Assembly: GCA_903813345.2 (NCBI GenBank)
Contig: CAIIXF020000007.1
Location: 20,325,564 to 20,389,563 of the forward strand
Source of the DNA: Owenia fusiformis
Taxonomy: Eukaryota > Annelida > Polychaeta > Sabellida > Oweniidae
Length of the DNA: 64,000 bases
Direction: 5' to 3'
Shown here piece by piece: positions 27,001 through 36,300 of this stretch; position 1 is the stretch's first letter, and every line of letters starts with the position of its first letter. Made by a program: the position numbers and the translations under genes. Under the pieces are notes generated by a model that saw nothing but the letters and a program-made list of their open reading frames with translations, made no database searches and was not told the DNA's origin.

Positions 27001-30000
27001 ATAATAGGCCTTGTTCATAACTATGCTATCTTGATTTAATTTTGAAATTTGCTATCGCTTCTTTAGGTTAAAAGTATATAGTTTATTCGAGGAATGCAGT
27101 TGTACACACATTCATCTTTTGGGGGTTCTAACCAATATACTTTGCAATGTGAACCCTTTTAGACTGTTAAACCCCATCAGCCTTCAGCCCTTTAGCTATT
27201 TTTCATTTACAGATTGCTAGGAGATTGAAGCTTATCACATTGCCTGGTATGCAAGGTTTAAGTGGGGGTGCAGCCATTGAGCAACTTGCACAGAGAGGAG
27301 ATCCAAAATCTATTGAGTTTCCCAATTCTCTTTCAAAGCACCCTAACTGTAACTTCAGTTTCGCAGGATTACAAACTCAGGCAAACTACTTCATAGCAGA
27401 AATTGAGAAACAAAATGGTAAGTACATCAGGGTGTTATTGCCAGAGGCTTTTCTTATATCTGATATTCCTTGATTATAATGTCATATTAAAGGCCCACTA
27501 TACTTAATTTAGAAGAAAAAAAGAAAAACATAATCATTGAAACATGTTACTGACACACTCGCTCAAAAATGACACTGTTTGATTTGCTTTAATATTGAAC
27601 CAAGAAAAAATAACTCACATAGAATAAAGCATTTGAAGTTCAGAGATTATTAGTTGTGCACGCTCATTTTAAACAAAGTGCAAGTTTTAAATTACTCTTG
27701 ATTTAAAAGATGGCGACACTTCTATAAAAATGAATGTATCATGTAATACAAACAACTTCGCCATCTTTCAATGACATTTATAAAACTTGATATATAAAGC
27801 TTGACAGATTGAAAATATTTTTTGATAATTTATTGTAAGCTTTGATGTGATCCGTTTGAGCTAGTGTTGGTGTCAAATGAAAGATAAGGCTGCACTATGA
27901 CATACTATGAAATTAAAATGTAAGTTTTTATTTTGCCCAAAAATGTTGAAAGTACGCAAAGTGGGCCTTCAACGATAGATGATAGGTAATCATGATGTCA
28001 TAATAAAATAGTAATAGCCTTTACTAAATGAATCTAGTTTTGGTAATGGCTACGAAGTTAAGTGACACACCTCAATTATGTGTCAATGCTTTTTGCACTC
28101 TTCCCCTCTATTCAACATGTAGGCTTAACACTTATACTTCAGATATAAAAGGTCCTGAAGTTATCCCAGGAGTGGCTGACTTCTGTGCATCATTCCAGTA
28201 TGCCATCACTAGGCATATCTGCCAGAGGGTTCAGAGGGGTCTCATATACTCTGACATGAAGGAACTCATCACTACAGATAAAAAACAAATGGTAAGAAGA
28301 AAAAAAATAGGTTTCACTGTGTCTTCAAGTCTAATTAGATGTGGATTGAATAAGTGTCAGAGTCTATTTAGATATGGATTGACTGAGTGTTAGAATCTTA
28401 TTTGATGTGGATTTAATGAGTGTTACAGTCTAATTAGATGTGTTTTGAATTAGTCTTAAAGGCCCACTTTGTGTATTTTCAACGTTTTTGGGCAAAATAA
28501 AGACTTTTATTTGAATTTTATAGAATGCCCAATGTATTGATAAGAACCTTATCTTTCATTTGACACCAACAACAGCTCAAACGGACCACATCAAAGCATA
28601 CAATAATTGATCAAAAAATATTTTCGATCTGTCAAGGTTTATTTATCAAGTTTTTATCAATGTCATCGAAAGATGTCGAAGTTTTTTGTATTACATGATC
28701 CATTCATTTTGGTTGAAGTGTCGCAATCTTTAAAATCAAAACTAATTTAAAATATGCACTTTGTTTATCATGTGCGTATCAAGTTCTGTTTTGAGTGGTA
28801 ATTTTTCTTGCTTTCTATAATAGTACACTTTAGTGTAACAGTATTTTGCAAATGCTTATTACTGATTCAAATAATGCCCAGTCAGTTTTTTTAAAGTACT
28901 ATCAAAATAAAACCCATGTTGTCTAGTTTTGTTGAAAATATTTTAATTATACTTTCAGTTACTAGAGCAGGGCTTATTGGAAAACTTACATTTAAAATCC
29001 CATGACCTTTCAAAGAATAAAATCTGGTAACACAATTATTTAATTAGTATGCGATCATATCTAAATTTACAGGTGCTATCAGGGGGTGTTGGAAGTAATA
29101 TGTTTGTTCGCAGAAGTCTGGAGAAAGTCTGCAAACATTATAACTTTGAACTTGTCTGTCCTCCTCCCAAACTGTGTACAGACAATGGTGTCATGATCGC
29201 ATGGTGAGAAACTTAGATTTATATTGTCTGTAATTTGACCTTGCTTTATTAGGAGAAGATTGTAGTGTATTTTTGAATATGATTAAACTGTTCTGCCATG
29301 TAAATACCTGGTAGTATTTTAAGAGTGAATATACTGTACATGTACATTGAAATAAGCCAGTGCACATTTGGACATTTAATGTATATTATGCCAAATATAT
29401 ATATATAAATCATGCTGGTCACTGGCAAGCCAAGCATCAAACCGTAGTGCATACCCCGGGTGCATACTTATCCTCTTTATATAATCATGCAAATTATTGA
29501 TGTATTTTTATCTATTTTCTAAACAGCTGTGATAAATAACTGAAAGATCTACCATGTATTTGATCATATATATGTACATTGGCGTAGTGATGCGATCGCA
29601 TCCCCCTCCCCACCCTCAAAAATAAGAAAAAAGCAATTTTGTTGAAACCACATAACAAATGTAGTTTGAAATTCTGCGACATGCATATTACTTTATCAGT
29701 CAATTTGTACATGTTACAGGAATGGAATGGAGAGGTTGAACGCGAACTGTGGTGTTCTTGAAGATGAAAGTGCAATCAAACTGGTGGACTTAGAACATAG
29801 GTACTTAATTCTATTCAGTTCAATATTGATGCTTTCACTTGTCATTAGAAGCATTTGATCTGACCTTTTGAAAGTTTCTGCATACTGCAAGTTGAGAAAT
29901 GTTTATTGTTTTCCATCAAGTCTCACTGTCTCATTCCTGGCCTAATGTCTATGTGTGTATACATGGGATTCATGCAAGACCAAACTATTCTAAAGTTGTG

Positions 30001-30688
30001 TTAGAATATTTGAAAAGTTGTTGATTCATTCTAAGATGAGATGGAAGTTGCATTTGAGATTCATTTGATGCATTGGCCAGTTGTGATTGGTGTTTTGACC
30101 TTCAATATTTCGGTACAAATACTGTATCATGTAAATAAGTTGAATGAAATATCAAGAAGACTGAATTTCTATGTAATAGAATAACTGAGTAAATGATTTT
30201 AGAGTGACTTTTAAGTAGTTATGAATTTCCATTTCCATATAAATTCTTGGCTATATCCTAATATTATGAAATGCAAGATTTGTCATTAACGATCGAACAA
30301 GGTGGTGACATAGACTGGGAAGTCCTTTGTCCATCTCTCCATTCACCAAGGCAATAGCTCTAATCATTTAATCTGATATTGTTCACATTTTTGGGCTTGG
30401 GATTAGCTTAAAATACTCCTTTTAACCAGAGAAAGAGGTTTGAGGATGAAGACAAGACTGAACTAAACTTTTTGTATTGAGGAGAAAACTTACATGCTTT
30501 GTCTAAATGAGCATGCAAAAAATATCTGAAATTATTGATAGGTTTTCTTTAATGTTGACTTTTGGATACATTCTTTGAGACACCCTATATTTTTGTGTTT
30601 CAGGGCACCATTGGGAATGGATATAACACAAGATGTAACTGAGGCTGGGATCAAGATAAGAAGTTCAAGTAAAGTGAAACTGTTGTGA
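21032..30688 (+). CDS. OSGEPL1: Mitochondrial tRNA t6A transferase, 10 exons
   Basis: Kae1/TsaD/Qri7-family enzyme that transfers threonylcarbamoyl to A37 of mitochondrial tRNAs reading ANN codons. Exons: 21032-21291, 22091-22190, 25039-25133, 25587-25649, 26760-26889, 27213-27417, 28143-28291, 29073-29203, 29720-29800, 30604-30688. All junctions keep frame, giving 432 residues (human about 414). Residues 1-50 are rich in Arg/Lys and hydrophobics, consistent with mitochondrial import. [16 protein letters not shown] starts at residue 53; the metal-binding HxxxH is HMEAH at 160-164; SGGH (about 184-187), LSGGVGSN and [10 protein letters not shown] of the ATPase fold are present. Intron 2 holds an antisense gene, and introns 6 and 7 hold inverted copies of one repeat. 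A possible poly(A) signal lies near 31164. The gene is divergent from GARS. Confidence 0.96.
21655..21830 (+). repeat. Decayed copy of the 19.5-kb MITE core
   Basis: Words in order, TGTGTGACCTCTATTATTAAG, CCATGTTATT, TAACAT, AATTACAA and GGAATATACAAA, parallel the centre of the element at 19473-19861 (GTGTGTGGCCTCTTATATT, CCATGTTATT, TAACATGG, AATTACAAGA, GAAATATACAAA). The terminal inverted repeats are not clear here. It lies in OSGEPL1 intron 1. Confidence 0.5.
22555..22680 (+). repeat. TCCATTATACATGTGCC minisatellite
   Basis: About five irregular tandem units built on TCCATTATACATGTGCCTAT and TACATGTCCATTATACAT fill 125 bases of OSGEPL1 intron 2. No coding or structural RNA signal is visible. 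Confidence 0.7.
23175..24263 (-). CDS. Intronless 2-O-sulfotransferase-like protein
   Basis: A 362-residue single-exon gene lies antisense in OSGEPL1 intron 2. It is a type II membrane protein: short basic N-terminus, hydrophobic anchor at about 9-29, then a luminal domain with several N-glycosylation sequons (NSS, NES, NET, NVT, NIS, NIT) and many Cys. The fold fits the HS2ST/UST uronyl 2-O-sulfotransferase family: [15 protein letters not shown] (196-210) aligns with the family's IRDP-NRFLS block, DCIEDSDC then WFCGSDSPC (228-258) with its Cys-rich segment, [17 protein letters not shown] (274-290) with FLLVGILEELEDVLLLL, and PDYEIYNFV with YEYEFYHYV. The PAPS-binding loop is not recognisable (LNIPNYATN at 122-130 stands there), Met200 replaces the usual Arg of IRDP, and the catalytic His segment is absent. 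It is probably an expressed but catalytically altered family member. Lack of introns suggests a retroposed origin. Confidence 0.8.
   Translation of the reverse strand: MADVKMLKNGFIVIFIVSILVLLKDIFVVKPQKNQDIIFETGTTLENMHNSSRTFKNESLIKEHSNAGKILNETNMDLPPTKKADETIIMGDLQEFLTKNSIFGLMYPETFEHVQFGAIIHLNIPNYATNLKFDILTIFEQTLQHNNVTFIRLGDTGNISDMDSILNKRNTPVLFSMDNPYINFFKAGYSTQPIYIAFLMDPYERLLSFYTQEMQPDNITNIYTQLKDCIEDSDCKKTLYARGFQHYAHWFCGSDSPCNTNCFYSAKGACNVARYFGFVGAMEAFDSALLMLSELLNRYFNNIKRIYQENIDVNQDETEKQTTKPIKKYVYEVVLNFLKPDYEIYNFVYDRNSKCLHALERL
27490..27972 (+). mobile_element. AAGGCCCACT element, copy 1
   Basis: The ends AAAGGCCCACTATAC and GCAAAGTGGGCCTT are inverted repeats. The interior carries KATCTTTC/GAAAGATG words around a central symmetric zone. 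A second copy in the opposite orientation lies at 28458-28855. Both sit in OSGEPL1 introns, on either side of exon 7. No coding capacity. Confidence 0.65.
28458..28855 (-). mobile_element. AAGGCCCACT element, inverted copy 2
   Basis: It is the reverse complement of copy 1 over most of its length: AAAGGCCCACTTTG, then TTTTTGGGCAAAATAAA, CTTATCTTTCATTTGACACC, GATCAAAAAATATTTTC and CATTACATGATCCATTCATT-like words appear in mirrored order. The right end is degraded. It occupies OSGEPL1 intron 7. Confidence 0.6.
30440..30595. repeat. Repeat shared with 44850-44998
   Basis: Both copies contain ACTGAACTAAA, CATGCAAAAAATRTCTGAAA, ATTGAT.GGTTT and end with TTTTGAGACACCCTATAT-like sequence. The terminal GAGACACCCTATA resembles a Tc1/mariner terminal repeat. 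This copy lies in the last intron of OSGEPL1; the other lies in GATM intron 5. Decayed and non-coding. Confidence 0.55.
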
Positions 30689-31418
30689 GACAACTGCACT
30701 GCGCCAAAGTCTGAATTGTTTGACCTTGTCCCTTTAAAGGACAGGTTAGAATATATTTGCTATCATCATACAAGTCTTTCATAAGAGTGCTGCTTGCTGC
30801 AGTGCATCAAGTGACAATGCCCCAAGACCTGCTGTTTATTGTGAAAACATGGACATTCTTATAGAGTGGAATATGAAAACTGCTGGTGATTTTCACATCA
30901 CAGATGGTCTTTAGTGGAGATCTAAGGATTGAGTTATAACATACATTTCAGTGTACATGTTGACTGATGAAATGATTTACATGTACATGCACCATGCATA
31001 GAGCATGTATGCTTTTTAGTATACATGCCTGGGTGGTTCTCCTTTGTCATTGTATCAATGGTGTGTTCAGACTGAATCATCAGATCTTATTTAGTTGATG
31101 ATCTCGTAATGCATACTATAGGGACAGAATATAAGGAACATTGGGGACAGAAAAAAGGAAATAAAAATAAGGAATATGTGAAAATGTTATGTATGACGTG
31201 ACATCAAAACATTTTTGAATTGGAGGGTCTAAAATAGAGAATGCAAAAATAATGAGTTGACAATATACCTGAGAGGTGACTTATTACATGCATAACTGTA
31301 ATTTAAAGTGTGGACAGGTAGAAGTATTTTTGAATGATCAGATTGAAAATATTTTGTCTGAATGGTACTAATGTATTGCATTGTCCTAAAAATGAATAAA
31401 TTATGACTATAAAAACAT

Positions 31419-32092
31419 ATCATTTTATAGAAAGGTTTATCAGTCAAAAATCATAAATATGCTCAATAGAAAACATGCAGAATTTAACTTTAAAAATTTT
31501 CATAATATCTTAACTTGTGGAAACACATTATATAAATGGAATAGAGAAATAAGTCAATATTGTTACAAATGTAAAGAAATACAAACTCCAAAACACTTGG
31601 TTTTAGAATGTGATTTAGTAAAAGATATATGGAAAAAAATTGAAAGAATTCTTAATTGTAACCTGAGTTGGAAATATTTTATATTAGGTTTTTACCTGTT
31701 GGAAGGAGATGTAGCTTTTTTCAGAAATACAGTTATAACAATAGTAGGATACACGATATATTCAAATTGGGTCAACCATTCAAACAATTTTGAAAAATAC
31801 AAAGAAACAAGTTTCCTTTCTCTGATTGTGTGTAAATTAAAAAAAATTTATCGAAAGTTTGAATATTTCAAAGAACAACAGAATATTAAGGTTAAAAGAA
31901 AGACTAAAATGTTTTACTGAGAAATTACAAAATCCAAATATATAAGGATATGTGTACTTTATCTAAAATATTTTTGATTTATATACATCCATATATATAA
32001 ATATTGTACATTGATATATCACATATTTTTTGTAAATTGTTATCTTTGCCTTGTATATATGTTTTATGAAATAAAAAAAAATAAATAAAAAA
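31419..32092 (+). mobile_element. 5'-truncated L1/Tx1-like LINE with 16-bp duplication
   Basis: A perfect 16-base direct repeat, ATGACTATAAAAACAT, flanks the insertion at 31403-31418 and 32093-32108. The insert carries the C-terminal end of a LINE ORF2, a 3' UTR and an A-rich tail of AATAAAAAAAAATAAATAAA type directly before the second repeat. This is the signature of target-primed reverse transcription. The element is severely 5' truncated. Confidence 0.88.
31459..31920 (+). pseudogene. LINE ORF2 C-terminal fragment
   Basis: The 153-residue open frame resembles the C-terminal region of L1/Tx1-clade ORF2 proteins: NILTCGNTLYKWN followed by a C-x2-C...H-x4-C arrangement (CYKCKEIQTPKHLVLEC) with DIWKKI after it, a zinc-knuckle-like region. 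Reverse transcriptase and endonuclease domains are absent through 5' truncation, so it is not functional by itself. The frame reaches its natural stop before the 3' UTR. Confidence 0.7.
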
Positions 32093-33315
32093 ATGACTAT
32101 AAAAACATGACTTTAATGAATATGTCTTTTGATTATTTACCCATGACTCATTGATTTAAATATAAAATGAAACTGGAAGTGGAACACCTTTATGATAATT
32201 GTCGTCTTCTTGTGCTGATTGGAATGCTCTGTCTGTACAGATGGGCACTACATAAACCTTGTCATCAAAATTCCAGGAAAACTGCTTATCCATTCAACTT
32301 AAGAGGTAGAAAATGTGCTGTGCAAGATTTATTGTACTTCAGTATACTAGTATACTATTCAGTATATTTATAATGTTCATGTGCACAGGAATGACAAAAT
32401 TAAATATTTAATATTGATCTTGATTAAATGTACATGTACTCCATGAGATTACCATAATTACCTTTATGGGAAAGACATCTCTTGGTTACTATTTATAGTC
32501 TTTACATATGTAGGACTGTTTACTGGAGTTTCTCGCTAATTGGCCCACTGGGCATTTATTTGAAAGTCCTCAAAATGAACTCCCATGGGCCTTTATAAAG
32601 AGGAACAAATTGTTTTCCAAGGGGCATTGGCATTCATGAACAGGGAATAAATTGCTTTTCCAAGCCAATGTGTGTTCATTTTGAGGAATATCAATTACAG
32701 CCTTCATACTCAACCACTATTATGATGAACATTGAACGACATGTGACCTTTTGCCATTTTCACTACTTCGTTTCAAAACCTTAATTCTCTGCAATGTTAT
32801 AGTTTAATTTCAGTGGGTGGTTCTTGAACTGGTTAACAGGTTACTACAGTGTACATGTATTTAGAGTAGATTACCTCGAAAAGAATGCCTGTGAGCCTTT
32901 AACCACTTATACCACTCTTTCAAATAAATGCCCATGGGCCTATTTGCAAGAAATTCCATTAATTATGAATAATATCATGATTATACCAGACTACCTATCA
33001 TTATCTGACCCGAACCTTATTAAAGTGGCTCAGTCTATAACAAAGATCATTGAATACATCAAATAAAATACATACTAGTACTATACCTGCACCATTGATA
33101 GACTTTGATGCAAACTTTCTTTTCTTTACTTTTTCACATTTTTTAAAAATGAGCCTTTAAATTGGTTTTTATGAGCCCAAAAATTTTGCGAGGACATTGT
33201 CCCCCCCCCCCGATCCGCCAGTGCTTGAGGTGCAAAGAATGAAGTTGAAATTCCCCGGGATATGATCAGTTCAGCACACAATTACACCGGATGAAATGCC
33301 TGAACTTAAAAACCA

Positions 33316-36300
33316 ATGGCAAACCAGGAAATAGAGGGAAATATTTTACCATCACATGAAAACTGCGTGTATACAAAGTGTTATTGGTAAGCTATGCATT
33401 TTAATTTCTACACACACACACGATTGTATTCTATATCTAGATTGTACTTATGATTGTTATTATAGGGAATGCTCAAGGCCAAATAGAATCCGAATTGAGT
33501 CTGTTTTTGGAATAATTTTTTTTGATTTTTTAGCCTTAGAGAGCTTATAAACATGTACCGTGTATCTTCCTCTGAACCTGAACACTTGCCCACTAATCTA
33601 AAATGTAAAGCTGAAAACAGAAGAGTCAACAGTCATGTTCAGGATCTGATAGATTCTAATTACCCTTTGCATTCATTCGACTTTACTTCAATCGAGCTTT
33701 GTCTTCGCTCTTTCAGTTTTCAATAAATTTCTGAACTCACTGAGCTAATCAGAGTTTGTCTTCAGAATAAGGACGACTCTCTATATTTGGTCATAATCTT
33801 TAACGTAATCGCGGGCATCAATTGTGTGGATGGGGCTGCTAAACTGTAACATAGTCTATACTAGACAGAGGCATGATAACCTGATAACACTATCACGGTC
33901 ATGGAACGATCCTTGCATAGGCGTAGTGCCCGGTACGCTGGGTACGCAAAGGCGTACCAGATGGTTGCAAATTTGCTCGAGATAAATACTTTTGTACAAC
34001 CAAATTTCAAAATTTTCCTGTGGGAGAACCCCCAAACTCCCCCCCCCCTAAACGCTCGTTTTTTGCTTCGCTCAATTATTGTTCCCGCGGTGGCGTACTA
34101 CTTAGAAGTATAGCGCTACGCCCATGCCTTGTGCAACTTAAAAACACTTATGCCTGGCACAACCATCGCCATGTTTTGCAAGGATCCTGCCATGACCGTG
34201 GTAGTGTTATCGTGAAAGCCTGGTATAACCGTATAACTTGGTATAACTATATTGCAAGGCCTGTCATGACAGTGGTAATGTTAAAGCCTTATATGACTGT
34301 GGCAATCGTTGTAAGGCCTGTCATGACGGTCGTGGTAATGTTAAAGCCTGATAAACTATGAAATTTTTCATTACGGTATTCTCATGCTACTACTAAAGGT
34401 AATTTAATATAACCATTGTCGCGGTCATATCAGGCTTTAACATTACCAAGGCCATGACAGGCCTTGCAACCATTGTCACGGTCATATCAGGCTTTAATAT
34501 TAGGCTTTAACATAATCAGGCTTTAACATTACCACGGCCAGGCCTTGCAATCATTGTCATGGTCATCTCAGGCTTTAACATTACCAAGGTCATGACAGGC
34601 CTTGCAACCATTATCACGGTCATATCAAGCTTTAACATTAGGCTTTAACATTATCAGGCTTTAACATTACCATGGTCATGACAGACCTTGCAACCACTGT
34701 CATGGTCATATCAGCTGGTTTTAACATTACTAAGGTTATGACAGGCCTTGCAACCATTGTCACGGTCATATCAGGCTTTAACATTAGGCTTTAACATTAT
34801 CAAGCCTTAGCATTACCACGGCCATGACAGGCCTTGCAACTATTGTCACGGTCATATCAGGCTTTAACATTACCACGGTCATGACAGGCCTTGCAACTTT
34901 TGTCACGGTCATATCAGGCTTTAACATTACCATGGTCGTGACAGGCCTTGCAACTATTGTCATGGTCAAATTAGGTTTAACATTGAAGGCTTTAACATTA
35001 CCACGGTCGTGCAACCATCGTCACGGTAATATCAGGCTTTAACATTACCATTGTTATGACAGGCTTGCAACCATTGTCACGGTCATTTTAGGCTTTAATA
35101 TTAGCACAGTCAAGACAGGCCTTGCAATATAATATAGCATCGTCACGGTTACCAGGCTTTCACGTTAACACTACCACGGTCATGGCAGGGTCATTGCGCA
35201 ACTTAAAAACACTTAATAACATGGTGACGGTTGTGCCAGGCATAAGTCTTGCAACAAATAGGGTCTCACATGCAGCTCTGTTGGAATTAGAAAGTGTCGG
35301 GTAGAAAGTGTAAGCATTGTACATGTAAGTGCAAGCACCATACGCCAGTCACAGAAGTACAGTGGCTATAACAAAATGTGACCCTGGGATCTGACCACTT
35401 GATGACGTGATATTTGCTATTATTTTAGTGAAGAGAATGTTTGGAAGATGTGTGAGATGATAACCAGAAACAGTGGAACTAATACAATTCAAAGATGTTT
35501 CGCTGTGTTTGTATCTAATCCACTAAGAATGGTAAGCACTGGTGATCCGCTCAATTATGCTGATTACCGAAACGGTTCGTTTCGGAAACAAAATGTCGGA
35601 ACGTCGAAGGTTCGATATTTCTTTTTTCCTTATTTTACGCATTGTATAGGCAGAATCTTACTTCAGTTAGGAATTAAATCGACGATTCTGTTGTCTTCTG
35701 AACTATTTGTTCGCAAATGTGTACATTTTCTTAAACATATGATACTGATACACGTTTGTGTTAAAAATGTTGTGAGAATTCTGCCTACAATGGGTGAAAT
35801 CAGGAAAAAAGAAAAATCTTAGCTTCAATGTTCCGACAATCATTTTGTTACTGAAAAGAACCGTTTCGGTAACCAGCGTAATTGGTGGATCACCAGTGGT
35901 AAGGAAACATCCTAGAACTACATTTATGTTCATGCAGGTATCAAAACAATTAGACCTCAGTTCATCATGTACTGTAGATTTTAATGAAATATGACAAATC
36001 AAACCGAAAAATGTGCAGTTCATGTAACTGTACATGTACATGGAAATTAAGAATATATAACTTTAGTTCCTGGAATATTATTTTTATGTGCCTTGTGGTG
36101 TCTCGTGTGAGATAATTGTATGAAATGAAATTTTGTGTACTGGATCTAAATGTACAGGGTGTTGCAATATGACTGCCCCTCCCCAGTAAATTGTCATCTA
36201 ACATACATGAATCCTCCTGTGTATACAACAATAGGAATGCAATGATCTGTTGATAGTGAAACCTGCATATCCGAACACCTCTTCTAATCTAAACACCTAT

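Larger units (their letters stand above)
30689..33315. other. OSGEPL1 to NTAQ1 intergenic
   Basis: The first part should be the 3' UTR of OSGEPL1. The only recognised content is a truncated LINE at 31419-32092. The stretch 32520-32700 contains GGGCATTTATTT and CCCATGGGCC words in imperfect mirror order that recur near 41450, suggesting a decayed dispersed repeat. No further gene is visible. Confidence 0.5.

Noticed and set aside
34784-35042. Frames with MTVVMLKPDMTV-type periodic peptides
   Set aside because: Satellite translation artefact inside NTAQ1 intron 1.
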